A stretch of DNA of 64,000 nt, from assembly GCA_020845755.1 (NCBI GenBank), contig JADLFE010000060.1, positions 37,792 to 101,791 on the forward strand, read 5' to 3'. Position numbers and translations under genes: made by a program. Positions within the stretch are counted from its first letter, which is position 1. The number at the start of each line of letters is the position of its first letter. The notes beneath the pieces are model-generated. The model worked only from the letters and a program-made list of their open reading frames with translations, made no database searches and was not told the DNA's origin. Positions 35,919 through 44,807 of the stretch are shown piece after piece. The DNA comes from Phycisphaerales bacterium. GTDB lineage: Bacteria; Planctomycetota; Phycisphaerae; Phycisphaerales; UBA1924.

Positions 35919-37166
35919 TCAATACGCGAAGTTCGCCCACGGATTCGATATGACGAAGTTCGCGCCGGGGTTGGTGATGATCTGGCCGTATTCGTTGGTG
36001 CCCAGGGTGTAGTTGGTGGTGTTGGCCCGCGCTGTGTTGCCGATGATCACGTTGTTAGTGCCGGTGCAGTAGATCCCGACGTCGTTGCTGGTGAACGTGT
36101 TGCACTCGATGCGGTTGGCCGATCCGACGACGTTGATGCCGTAGCCGGTGTTCTGGGCGAAGCGCCCGTTGCCGTGGAAGCCGGACCCGCGTACGAGACA
36201 GTTGACGTTGAGTTCGATTCCGTCGCCGTAGTTGTTGGTCGCGGTGCAGTCAACGAACTGGGCGTTCCAGGCCTTGTAGCCGTCCAAGTTGAGCGACGCA
36301 TCGCAGTTGATGAGCGATGCGTGCATCTGCAGGTCGCTCCCGTTGACGAAAAAGCCATTGGACTGGTTGTAGTAGGAACGGCAGTGCTCGGCGCCGGCCC
36401 CGATGATGTAGAAACCGGAGCCCGTGTTGTTCGTCGAGTAGCAATCGCGCACCACGCCGCCCCAGACATCCATGCCGTTCCCGGCGTTTTCGCGGGCGAC
36501 GCAGTCGCTGATGGACGATTCGTTGGTGTAGATGCCGCTCCCGCCGTTGTTGCTGGCCGTGCAGGCGCGCACCACGCCGCCGCTGACCCTGATCCCGGCG
36601 CCGACGTTCCCGATCGCTTCGCACGAATCGACGACGGCGTCGTCGCCGCACCAGATACCCGCGCCGCCACAATCGGCGACAAGCACATGCTGTACGTTAC
36701 AGCCGCGGGCGCTTCGAAGATCCAGACCCACCACGGACGTGCCCGTGAATCCAGTGATCCTGCCGTTCCTGACGGTGATGCGCGACACGCTGCTGTCGGC
36801 CCTGATCCCGCCGGTTGATGTCTGGAAGTCGAACAACTGATCGGAGATGTTGAAACCGTTGAGGTCGATCGTCACGCCGCTGGCCGCCACACGCACACCG
36901 GCCTTGGTCCCCTCGATCGAGAGATCGCTCGTCAGGAAGTACGACCCGGGCTGGCTGATGATGAACTTGCTGCTCGCATCGCCGGGCGTGTTGGTCGCGT
37001 TGATGGCGATCCGCGGCTCAACTTCCGACAGCGTCTTATAGGTCGGCGACACCACTCCCGAAGGCGGATCAAGCGGGCCGGCGACAACCCGTGCCGAGAT
37101 CATCGCGGCGGCCGCGATGATCGCCAGGGATGCGATCGAGGTACATGTCAGTGCGGTGCGGTTCAT
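35919..37166 (-). CDS. Beta-helix array protein 4 (MNRT type)
   Basis: 415 residues; AAGGA 7 bases before the ATG. The leader MNRTALTCTSIASLAIIAAA is of the MNRT type but with a longer hydrophobic stretch before AGPLDPPSG. The N-cap is divergent (SSKFIISQPGSYFLTSD, IEGTKAGVRV). The coils are regular with Cys at turn positions (DCVARENAGNGM, DCYSTNNTGSGF). The C-end is SNPWANFAY. A 191-base gap with the member 5 promoter element follows. It lies 41 bases behind member 3. Confidence 0.88.
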   Translation of the reverse strand: MNRTALTCTSIASLAIIAAAAMISARVVAGPLDPPSGVVSPTYKTLSEVEPRIAINATNTPGDASSKFIISQPGSYFLTSDLSIEGTKAGVRVAASGVTIDLNGFNISDQLFDFQTSTGGIRADSSVSRITVRNGRITGFTGTSVVGLDLRSARGCNVQHVLVADCGGAGIWCGDDAVVDSCEAIGNVGAGIRVSGGVVRACTASNNGGSGIYTNESSISDCVARENAGNGMDVWGGVVRDCYSTNNTGSGFYIIGAGAEHCRSYYNQSNGFFVNGSDLQMHASLINCDASLNLDGYKAWNAQFVDCTATNNYGDGIELNVNCLVRGSGFHGNGRFAQNTGYGINVVGSANRIECNTFTSNDVGIYCTGTNNVIIGNTARANTTNYTLGTNEYGQIITNPGANFVISNPWANFAY

Positions 37167-37207
37167 ATGTGTCCTTCAATTCCGCGATTGGAAGCGCGGC
37201 ATGTCTC

Positions 37208-38407
37208 TCAATAGGTGAAATTCGCGTTGGGGTCTGTCGAGCCGTAGCCGCCGCCGCCGGCGTCCCCGGAGAAGTTGCTGACGGTCTTGTTGGCCACGAC
37301 AATGAGAAACGTGTTGCCGCCGACGATCGTCCAGTTGATCGTGTTGGCGGTGCACGTGTTCCGCATGATGATGTTGCCCGTGCCGTCGACGTCGATGCCC
37401 CGGTCGGCGGAGGTGCAGAGGTTACCCTCGATACGATTATCGTTGCCGGTCGCGTGGATGCCGGCGGCATTGCCGTTGTTCCCGTTGTTGGTGCAGGTGT
37501 TGCCGCGAGCCAGGCACTGCGACGAGATGCTGATGCCATCACCGACGTTGTCGGTGGAGGCGCAATCCACAACGCTGGACTCGCCTGCGATCGAGAAGCC
37601 GGCCCCGCCGTTGGCGTACGCGGAGCACGCTGACAGAATCGACGTGATGCTGCAAGAGAAGCCGTGGGCGCTGTTTCCAAGGGACGTGCAACCCTTCACC
37701 GCTGAATTGACGCCGCTGGAAAACCCATTGCCGGTATTCTCTCGCGCGCTGCAATTCTCGAAGGTGCCGCCGGCGGACGCGGAGAAGCCGCCGGCGCCGT
37801 TGGAGCGCGCTACGCACGCGTTAACGATGCCGTCGGTACTCAGCTCGATTCCCACGCCCCCGTTGTTGTTCGCGATGCAGCCGCGGACCATGGAGTTTGC
37901 CGCCAGCCTGATTCCGCCGCCCGTGTTGAGCCACGCACGGACATTTTCAACACTCTGGTTAAAGCCCGAACCACCATAGATCGCGTCACCACCCCAGAAG
38001 GACACATTGCCGTTGCACACCGTGAGGCTACTCCCGGCGAGGGTCACGCCGATGCCATTGAGCGAGCCCGGCACGCCGAGCAGGCTGTAGCCGTTGAGAT
38101 CGATCGTCACATGCGCGACCGCGACCTCGATGCCATGCTTTCCGGCCACGCCGGTGATGTTGCCGGTGAGGTAGTACGAACCGGGCTGAGTGATTTTGAA
38201 GAGGCTCGGCGACGCGTCGTTGTCGCCGGGCGTGTTGGTCGCGTTGATGGCGATCCGCGGCTCAACCTCCGACAGCGTCTTGTACGTCGACGCCACAGGA
38301 CCGCTCGGCGGATTCAATGGACCGGCGAACGCGAAGAACCCCGCCAGGCCGAAGCCCGAAACCGCCAACACTCCCACCGCCAGCCCGCCTATGAAACTGC
38401 GTGACAT
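37208..38407 (-). CDS. Beta-helix array protein 3
   Basis: 399 residues. The start at 38407 has GGAGG about 8 bases upstream and gives a leader (MSRSFIGGLAVGVLAVSGFG); 62 further upstream codons are open but lack a signal. The centre is an almost perfect ladder of 22-23-residue turns (GCIANNNGGVGI, ACVARSNGAGGF, NCSARENTGNGF, ACSAYANGGAGF). An extra ND segment lengthens the NTPGDND loop. The C-end is STDPNANFTY. A weak promoter lies upstream. Confidence 0.89.
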   Translation of the reverse strand: MSRSFIGGLAVGVLAVSGFGLAGFFAFAGPLNPPSGPVASTYKTLSEVEPRIAINATNTPGDNDASPSLFKITQPGSYYLTGNITGVAGKHGIEVAVAHVTIDLNGYSLLGVPGSLNGIGVTLAGSSLTVCNGNVSFWGGDAIYGGSGFNQSVENVRAWLNTGGGIRLAANSMVRGCIANNNGGVGIELSTDGIVNACVARSNGAGGFSASAGGTFENCSARENTGNGFSSGVNSAVKGCTSLGNSAHGFSCSITSILSACSAYANGGAGFSIAGESSVVDCASTDNVGDGISISSQCLARGNTCTNNGNNGNAAGIHATGNDNRIEGNLCTSADRGIDVDGTGNIIMRNTCTANTINWTIVGGNTFLIVVANKTVSNFSGDAGGGGYGSTDPNANFTY

Positions 38408-38449
38408 CCTTACTACCTCCGCGCCCGGCGGACTCCCGCCCGGGCTTCG

Positions 38450-38478
38450 AAGGTACTGCGTAAAGAAGCGTTCCCCAA
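38450..38478 (-). promoter_or_regulatory. Candidate promoter of array member 3
   Basis: On the minus strand TTGGGG (38478-38473), 17-base spacer, TACCTT (38455-38450). Weak boxes, but the same TACCTTC string at a similar distance also precedes member 1. Confidence 0.35.
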
Positions 38479-38571
38479 GCCAAACTTTGTACGCGTGTCC
38501 GGTTTGAGTCCGGAAACAATGAGGTCGGACCCGACCAGAGCCCGCCCGCGGATCCCTTTTCCGCGCCGATC

Positions 38572-40101
38572 TCAATACTGGATATTCGCCCACGGGCTCG
38601 TCGCGGTCGCCGCGCTCCCGATCGGTCCAACGTCGTTGCCGCCCACGACGTCGAAGTTCACGGTGCAGCCCTTCAAGCTGTTCTTGAACACGGCGTTCCC
38701 GCCGCTGGTCAGGTACAGGCCCCGATCGGCGTACGAGATGTTGTTGCCCTCAACACGGTTTGCCTGGCCGATGACACGGATGGCGCCGTGATTTCCCGCC
38801 GCGGCCCCGTCCCCGTTGCAGTTGTTCCCGATCACAGCGCACGAGAAATTGACGTAGATGCCGTCCTGCTGGTTGTTGCGGGTGAGGTTGTTCTCGATGT
38901 GGCCGCCGTTGTTGGCGAAGATACCCACTCCGACGTTGTTATGGACGCTACAACCCGAGATCTTGGCGGCGTTGAAAGCGAAGATGCCCCTCCCGCCGTT
39001 GCCATTAGAGGTGCACCCGGAGAATGTGCTGCTGTCGGCGCACTCAAACCCATCCGCGGCGTTGTTCGTCGAAACGCAATTGATGAAAGTCGTATCCACG
39101 TTGGCGCGGAATCCATCGCTCGAATTTGTCAGGGCCGAGCAGTTCTCGAACAGAGTCTGCGCCCCCGCGAAAAAGCCTTGCAGCTGGTTTCCGGTCGCGC
39201 CGCACGACCGCAGGATGCTCGAGTCAGAGGTCCAGAACCCATGCTGTGTGTTGCCCTCGGAGACGCACCCTTCGAGGACGGAACCTTTGCCCGCGAGAAA
39301 GCCAACTTGATTGAACCGCGCAACGCAACCGGAGATCGACACGTGTGACCCCAACCCAAAGCCCTCGGCGCCGTTGGACTCGGCCGTGCAGCCGCGAATG
39401 GTGCTGTTCGAACCGGCACTGATGCCCACGTTGGTGGACCCGAGCGCCATGCAGTCGGTCACCACAGAATCACCTGCAACTAGAATGCCCGTGCCGCAAT
39501 CCCAGACGATGCAACGTTCGACATGGGCGACACTGACGGAAAAGAGCGCATCGCCCCCGATCTCCCGGAAGAAGCAATCGGAAACACTCCCCTGCCCCCC
39601 AGCCACCAGGCCGTGCAGGCAATTGGTGAAACTCACACGCTCGACGCGATAGTCGCGGCAATCCAGCAGCATGCCGTTCTGGCCGAATCCGGTGATCGAA
39701 CCGTTCGAAACCTCGATGTGCCCGAAGCCCGACGTAGAAATCCCATAGAGAGAGCCGACCGCGCCGCGCAGCGTGAACCCGTTGAGGTCGATCGTGACGT
39801 CGGGAGCCGTATTGAATTCGACTTCGATCGCGCTCTTGCCCGTTGGTCCTGAGACATCCGCGACGAGGTAATAAGATCCGGGTTTCGTGATCTTGAACAC
39901 ACTGTCCGCGTCCCCCGGCGTGTTCGTTGAGTTGATCGCGATCCGCGGCTCGATCTCGGTCAACGTCTTGTAGGTCGACGCCACCGCGCCGCTCGGGGGG
40001 TCCAGCGGCCCGGCCGTCACGCGCAACGACATCAACCCCGCCGCCGCCACCATTCCGAATGACACAACGCCCGCGGGTACGGTCAGTGGGTGCAGTTTCA
40101 T
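38572..40101 (-). CDS. Beta-helix array protein 2 (longest)
   Basis: 509 residues, the longest of the array, with four or five more turns than average. ATG 40101 gives the leader MKLHPLTVPAGVVSFGMVAA; no good ribosome-binding site is visible. The N-cap has IEPRIAIN instead of VEPRIAIN. The turns are regular (GCTAESNGAEGF, GCVSEGNTQHGF, NCSALTNSSDGF, GCTSNGNGGRGI). The last 22 residues (NDVGPIGSAATATSPWANIQY type) are practically the same as in member 1, a C-cap class found only in these two genes. Confidence 0.87.
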   Translation of the reverse strand: MKLHPLTVPAGVVSFGMVAAAGLMSLRVTAGPLDPPSGAVASTYKTLTEIEPRIAINSTNTPGDADSVFKITKPGSYYLVADVSGPTGKSAIEVEFNTAPDVTIDLNGFTLRGAVGSLYGISTSGFGHIEVSNGSITGFGQNGMLLDCRDYRVERVSFTNCLHGLVAGGQGSVSDCFFREIGGDALFSVSVAHVERCIVWDCGTGILVAGDSVVTDCMALGSTNVGISAGSNSTIRGCTAESNGAEGFGLGSHVSISGCVARFNQVGFLAGKGSVLEGCVSEGNTQHGFWTSDSSILRSCGATGNQLQGFFAGAQTLFENCSALTNSSDGFRANVDTTFINCVSTNNAADGFECADSSTFSGCTSNGNGGRGIFAFNAAKISGCSVHNNVGVGIFANNGGHIENNLTRNNQQDGIYVNFSCAVIGNNCNGDGAAAGNHGAIRVIGQANRVEGNNISYADRGLYLTSGGNAVFKNSLKGCTVNFDVVGGNDVGPIGSAATATSPWANIQY

Positions 40102-40210
40102 GCGTCCCAGACTACCGAACGGCAGGCTTGATACCAAGACCAATCGCGTATCGGTGCCATCGGTCTTTGCCAGGCCCGAGACATACCCAACGGCGCCGTC
40201 AATTCCAGAC

Positions 40211-41677
40211 TCAGTACTGGATATTCGCCCACGGGCTGGTCGCCGTCGCGGCGCTCCCGATCGGGCCGACGTCGTTGCCGGCGCTGATCCCGCCGTAACT
40301 GTTGGCGCTGTTGCGCGAGCTGTTGCGAATGATGACGTTGCCGCCGCTGGTGGTCTGGATGCCGAAGTCGCCGGAGATCAGCGTGTTGCCCTCGATCCGT
40401 CCGGCATCGCCGGTGAGGCGGATGTTCGCGCCGACCGTCGCGCCGTTGCCGTTGGTGTCGAAACGCCCGCTGAGAACGACCGTGCCCGATGAGCCCTCGA
40501 TCCCGTCGCCCGTGTTCGCCCGCGCGGTGCTGTCGCGCCACACATTTCCGAATCGCCCGTTGAATCCATCACCGGTGTTCTCGTCGGCCCGACAGGTTTC
40601 AAAGATGTTGCTGTCGGAGACCACAAAGCCCGACCCCGCCGTGTTCTTCGCCGAAATGCACTCCACGAACGTGTTGCGGCTGATCGCGACGATTCCATTG
40701 GCGACCGACCCCGAGACGTTACACCGAGTCAGGACGCAATCGTTCGTGACGTTGATCCCTATGTCCGTGCACGAACGCACGTCGACATGCTCAAGAGTGG
40801 AACCTTCGGACACCTGGACGCCCGCGGACGCCATGGTCAGCACTTCGATGTGCCGGAGGGTGCTGCTCTTGCCCGAGATCAGCCCGATAGTGCCGTTCGA
40901 AATGCGACAATCCTCGACGACGGACTGATCGCCGCCGCTGACACCGATCACGAACCCTTGCATCTGCGTGCGGCTGACCACCAGACGGTGCAAACCGCTC
41001 ACGCCGTAGCCCGAGCCGCTCTGAACTAGGACACAGTCTCGGACCACCACGTCGGTCTTGCTCGGAGCATGCACACCTGTATTGACATTGACAGCCGAAA
41101 GTCCCTCGACCACGCACTGATTGCCCGGGACAACCGCTCCGCCCGCCGTCGAAACTCGGCAGTTGCGAACCACGCTCCGGTCGCCCACATACATCGCATC
41201 CACCGACGTGCTCGTCTGGGACGCGGTCACATTCTCGACCAGCGAGTCGGGTCCCACCGAGATCGACGCCAGCGGCCCGGCGCGGAACGAGCCGTTCCGA
41301 ACCACGATGCGCCCCACGCCGCCGTAGCCGACCACGCCATACCCGGCCCCGCTCACGCCCGTGATCGTGTAGCCGTTGAGGTCGATCGTCACGTCATTGA
41401 CCGACACCCCAATCGCTTGCTTCCCCGACGTCATCGTGATGTTGCCCGTCAGGTAATAGCTCCCCGGCTGCGAGATCAAAAACGTCTCGCCCGCGCCGCC
41501 CGGCGTGTTCGTCGAGTTGATCGCGATCCGCGGCTCGACCTCCGAAAGCGTCTTGTAAGTCGAACTCACCGCCCCCGCCGGCGGGTTCAGCGGCCCGGCC
41601 ACCGCAATCACGCCCGCCACCACCCCGACCACCGACACCGCCACCATCGCCGCCAGCCTGTTACGAATCAAGAGCAT
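40211..41677 (-). CDS. Beta-helix array protein 1 (first in transcription order)
   Basis: 488 residues; GGAGGTCCGAGA directly before the ATG, as in member 10. The leader MLLIRNRLAAMVAVSVVG belongs to the MLLIRD group. The coil region is atypical: Val/Ser-rich turns without the GxGF motif (NCRVSTAGGAVV, DCRISNGTIGLI) in the first half, then normal turns (TCRADENTGDGF). The C-end ATSPWANIQY is shared with member 2, as are about 60 bases of flanking coding sequence at high identity. Array members 2-4 follow at short distances. Confidence 0.87.
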   Translation of the reverse strand: MLLIRNRLAAMVAVSVVGVVAGVIAVAGPLNPPAGAVSSTYKTLSEVEPRIAINSTNTPGGAGETFLISQPGSYYLTGNITMTSGKQAIGVSVNDVTIDLNGYTITGVSGAGYGVVGYGGVGRIVVRNGSFRAGPLASISVGPDSLVENVTASQTSTSVDAMYVGDRSVVRNCRVSTAGGAVVPGNQCVVEGLSAVNVNTGVHAPSKTDVVVRDCVLVQSGSGYGVSGLHRLVVSRTQMQGFVIGVSGGDQSVVEDCRISNGTIGLISGKSSTLRHIEVLTMASAGVQVSEGSTLEHVDVRSCTDIGINVTNDCVLTRCNVSGSVANGIVAISRNTFVECISAKNTAGSGFVVSDSNIFETCRADENTGDGFNGRFGNVWRDSTARANTGDGIEGSSGTVVLSGRFDTNGNGATVGANIRLTGDAGRIEGNTLISGDFGIQTTSGGNVIIRNSSRNSANSYGGISAGNDVGPIGSAATATSPWANIQY

Positions 41678-42030
41678 TCTCGGACCTCCGCGCGGGCCAT
41701 CACCCGCCCCGGGAAGGTAGCAGATACCATCCCGTGGTCCAACCCAATCTGCTGGCCGTTATCTTCACGCCAATCCAGCGCCGCATAGGCTTTGTATGCC
41801 CACGCGCCGGCCGTCGACGGCGTGAACGGACTCCTCCCGCTCGTGTTCCACGCGTCGATCATCTTCATGCTCAGTTTCATGTTCATCCTCAATACTCGCC
41901 ACCTACTCGCTCGTGCAGTGCACGGCGAGCCATAACGTCCGCAACATTCCAGAATCCGAGCACCAAGTCGCGACTCTTCAACGTGGATGCTTGTTCAGCC
42001 TTCGGTGCTCGTCGCCATCGCACCGCTCTC
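41678..42030. other. 353-bp intergenic region at the right end of the array
   Basis: Contains the candidate promoter of array member 1. A 70-codon minus-strand frame (41668-41892) with a plausible GAGG start context is open but matches nothing I recognise; I do not call it. Confidence 0.5.
41714..41742 (-). promoter_or_regulatory. Candidate promoter of array member 1
   Basis: On the minus strand TTGGAC (41742-41737), 17-base spacer, TACCTT (41719-41714), ending 36 bases before the start codon. Confidence 0.4.
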
Positions 42031-42807
42031 TCAGCACCCCGCCTCGAATGCGCCGGCAAACACATCGTAATCGAGCCCATTCACAAAGGTATCTCCGTTG
42101 ATATCCGCGGCGATATCACCCATCTCGAACAACTCCGCGAACCCGTCGTAATCCAGGCCGTTCACAAACCCATCAGCGTTGAAATCCGCGAGGCACAGCC
42201 CCACCCACTGCACGTTGTCGATCCCCCATGTACCGTCGCCCGATGCATCCATCCGCACACGCACGATCGGAGGACGGTCGTTCCGCCAGACTCCGATGAA
42301 CTCGCCACTCCAGTACGAACCCTCCGTGCCGTCGAGCGTAAACGTGCTCGTTGTACCATCCGAATGTTGCACGATCACCGTGGTGCCCGTGTGGTCGATA
42401 TCCGACAACGAAAAGCCGTCCACGCCGCCCGGGAACTCCAACTCCAGGTACGGCTTCTCGTTGTGCTTGAGCGCGTAGACGCCGTACGGCCTCGAGCCGC
42501 CGAACGACGAACCGGTCCTGATCTCCGCCAGGTTCGCCGTCGAAGTATCCGTGATGATCAACCCGCCCGGAAACAGCCCCGCAACACCCGACACATTCTG
42601 CATGTCGGTGAAGCCCGCCTCAAAGTCAACGAGATACGTAGGCGTCTCCACGCCACAGTCCGCAAGCCACTCCGCCAGGCGCGCCTCCATGTCGGGCGCG
42701 TCGTTGGTGGCCGAGTTACGAACCATGATGTCACCGGCCATGCTTGCAATCGCGCAGGTCATCACTGCCGCCACGCCGCCGACACACGCCGCGAGCCTCG
42801 CGTTCAT
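42031..42807 (-). CDS. Secreted protein with jelly-roll-like domain and GC-type dockerin
   Basis: 258 residues. ATG 42807 has GGAGG 6 bases upstream and a signal peptide ending near ASMAGD; the 50 upstream open codons are ignored. The body (YLVDFEAGFTD opener, then GGVDGFSLSDID, closing GTWGIDNVQWVG) has the pattern of beta-sandwich domains common in exported PEP-CTERM-type proteins (FEG..near start, IDN..at the end). No catalytic residues are evident. It ends in a two-loop GC-type dockerin. It lies 224 bases downstream of lpdA on the same strand and marks the return from array genes to dockerin genes. Confidence 0.83.
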   Translation of the reverse strand: MNARLAACVGGVAAVMTCAIASMAGDIMVRNSATNDAPDMEARLAEWLADCGVETPTYLVDFEAGFTDMQNVSGVAGLFPGGLIITDTSTANLAEIRTGSSFGGSRPYGVYALKHNEKPYLELEFPGGVDGFSLSDIDHTGTTVIVQHSDGTTSTFTLDGTEGSYWSGEFIGVWRNDRPPIVRVRMDASGDGTWGIDNVQWVGLCLADFNADGFVNGLDYDGFAELFEMGDIAADINGDTFVNGLDYDVFAGAFEAGC

Positions 42808-43031
42808 GATCCACCTCCATTGCTTGGAGTCGATCGAGAATACTCGAACGACGCACAGAGGCAATAGAGCACAAGGCTCACGAACAAAGTGAAAACCACC
42901 AGCGATTCTCGACGCGGGTGATCGTGCTCTTCGCCAGCACTCTTGGACTCGTCTCACCTGCCGAGGTCATGATCGGCCCTCGATCTTCGGCCCTCGATCC
43001 CGCGAATCCTGGGCCTGAGATCTCAGACCGC

Positions 43032-44594
43032 CTAGGCATTGATCCCGCGCCCCTCGCTTGCCAGCGCCGCCTCGTGCACGGCCTCGTGCATCGTCGGGTG
43101 CGCGTGCATCGTGATGATGAGTTCCTCGCTCGTCGCCTCAAGGCGGCGTGCCAGGCCGAGTTCACCGATCAGTTCCGTCGCCTGGTCGCCCATGATGTGC
43201 GCACCCAGGATCTCGCCGCGCGGCAGGCCGCGAATGATCTTCACGAACCCGTCGGTGTTCCGCGCCGCGATCGCCTTGCCGGCCGCGCTGAACGGGAACT
43301 TGCCGACCTGGTAGTCCTTGCCCGCGACCTTACCCATCGCCTTCAGTTCGCGCTCGGTGTAACCAACGCTCGCGACCTGCGGGTGGCAATAGGTGCAGCC
43401 GGGGATCGTCGAATAGTCGTTGCCGATCGGCTCGTGGTGGAGTTTCTTATCGCGCCACGCGATCCGTTCAACGCACAGGATCGCTTCCTCGCTCGCGACG
43501 TGCGCCAGCCACGGCGGGCCGATCACGTCGCCGATCGCGTACACGCCCGCCAGATTCGTCTTGTAGTCGCAGTTCTGCTGCTCTTTCTTCGACGGGTCGT
43601 AGTCGGTCTTGATGTGGTCCTTCACCACCTCAAGCCCAAGCGACGCATCGAACAACCCGTCGAAGCGTCCCTTCACGCCCACCGCCAGGAGCACCTTGTC
43701 GGCCTCGATCACTTCCTTCTTGCTCTCGTCGGCCTTGCCCTTGCCGTCGGCCCCTACGACCCACGGCGCGACCGTCACCTTCACGCCGCTGGGTGTCTTC
43801 TCCACGCTCGTGGTGGTGGTCGACGTCTTGATCTTCATGCCGTGCTTCACGAAGACCTTCTCCAACGCGGACGAAACCTCGTCGTCCTCCACGGGCAGGA
43901 TCCGCGGGAGCATCTCGACGACCGTCACGTCCGTGCCGAACGTCTTGTAGAAGTACGCGAACTCCATCCCGATCGCGCCGGCGCCGATGACAACCAGGCT
44001 CTTGGGCATCACCTTGGTGTTCATCGCCTCGCGCGCGCCCATGACTTTGTCGCCGTCGAACTTGGCGAACGGTAGATCGCGTGCCACCGATCCAGTTGCC
44101 ACGATGACGTGGTTCGCGGTGATTGTCTCGCGTGCCGCCTTGCCCGTGTTCTCGCACGGCGCGTGCGTCAGTTCGTCCTGCACCTTGCAGTCGTACACCT
44201 CGACCTTGCACGGGGCCGCGCCCTTCCGCGCCGACACGATCTTCGCATTGCCGACGATGTGCTCGATCTTGTTCTTCTTCATCAGGAAGCCGACACCGGC
44301 GTTCAGCTTCTTGGCCACCTCGCGCGAGCGGCCGATCGTCTTGGTCCAATCGACCCCGATCGAGCCGTTCACCGTCAGACCCCAGTCCGCGGCCTGCGTG
44401 TGCACCTTCTCGTACAGCTCCGCGTTGGCGAGCAGCGCCTTGGTCGGGATGCACCCCCAGTTGAGGCACACGCCGCCGAGCTTGTCGCGTTCGATGATCG
44501 CGACCTTGTACCCGAGCTGCGCCGCCCGGATCGCGCCCACGTACCCGCCCGGACCAGCCCCGATCACAACGATATCGAAATGGCGTTCGGCCAT
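43032..44594 (-). CDS. lpdA: Dihydrolipoyl dehydrogenase
   Basis: 520 residues; the E3 flavoprotein that reoxidises dihydrolipoamide in 2-oxoacid dehydrogenase complexes and the glycine cleavage system, passing electrons via FAD to NAD. FAD-binding GAGPGG is at residues 12-17. The redox disulfide GGVCLNWGCIPTK has Cys43 and Cys48. The NAD site VIGAGAIGMEFA lies in the middle. The C-terminal HAHPTMHEAVHEA carries the His-Glu pair from the partner subunit. It is about 45 residues longer than usual because of Lys/Thr-rich loops after the first domain and before the NAD region. The start MAERHFDIVVIG is standard. No E1 or E2 genes lie nearby. Divergent from the next gene across 213 bases. Confidence 0.96.
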   Translation of the reverse strand: MAERHFDIVVIGAGPGGYVGAIRAAQLGYKVAIIERDKLGGVCLNWGCIPTKALLANAELYEKVHTQAADWGLTVNGSIGVDWTKTIGRSREVAKKLNAGVGFLMKKNKIEHIVGNAKIVSARKGAAPCKVEVYDCKVQDELTHAPCENTGKAARETITANHVIVATGSVARDLPFAKFDGDKVMGAREAMNTKVMPKSLVVIGAGAIGMEFAYFYKTFGTDVTVVEMLPRILPVEDDEVSSALEKVFVKHGMKIKTSTTTTSVEKTPSGVKVTVAPWVVGADGKGKADESKKEVIEADKVLLAVGVKGRFDGLFDASLGLEVVKDHIKTDYDPSKKEQQNCDYKTNLAGVYAIGDVIGPPWLAHVASEEAILCVERIAWRDKKLHHEPIGNDYSTIPGCTYCHPQVASVGYTERELKAMGKVAGKDYQVGKFPFSAAGKAIAARNTDGFVKIIRGLPRGEILGAHIMGDQATELIGELGLARRLEATSEELIITMHAHPTMHEAVHEAALASEGRGINA

Positions 44595-44807
44595 TGTTCA
44601 GCCCTTTCCAGATTGGACGCGACTATAGGAGGAAGCAGGCCGAACCGGAAACCTCGTGGCAACCGCCCGACAACTCACGCAGCCGCCGAATCGCGGACCT
44701 GATCGTCATTTTTTTGCTGGACTCGCCCCACCCTTCGCTTTCTACTGGGAGGCCAACGTCGGCCTCGCCAGGGTGCGACGCCCAGCCACAGCACGCAAGG
44801 AGAGAAC

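Larger units (their letters stand above)
21830..41677 (-). repeat. Tandem array of fifteen beta-helix paralogues
   Basis: Fifteen consecutive genes on the same strand code for one family. Each has (1) a short hydrophobic leader ending in AGPLNPP or AGPLDPP; (2) a conserved N-cap of about 80 residues with STYKTLTEVEPRIAIN, NTPGD, QPGSYYLTGNI and VTIDLNGF; (3) a variable centre of 22-24-residue coils with the pattern CxAxxNxGxGF, typical of right-handed parallel beta-helices (PbH1/NosD type); (4) a conserved C-cap of about 70 residues with NRVEGN, NxIIRNxCSGN, NWDI.AGN and an end like DPNANFTY. No catalytic motif of pectate lyases or other helix enzymes was found. None has a dockerin. Confidence 0.93.

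Noticed and set aside
21830..41677. Pectate lyase or other polysaccharide-degrading enzymes
   Set aside because: The fold fits, but none of the catalytic Asp, Arg or Lys motifs of helix-fold lyases and hydrolases is conserved among the members.
21830..41677. Phase-variable array with an associated recombinase
   Set aside because: No invertase, recombinase or reverse transcriptase gene and no obvious inverted recombination sites were seen in or beside the array; homologous exchange is the only supported mechanism.
41668..41892. Minus-strand frame of about 70 codons beyond the array
   Set aside because: Start context is plausible, but it runs into the promoter and start of array member 1 and matches nothing; could be a gene remnant.
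33000..42030. dif site near the skew change
   Set aside because: I read the intergenic regions for the XerC/XerD half-site pattern and found none by eye.
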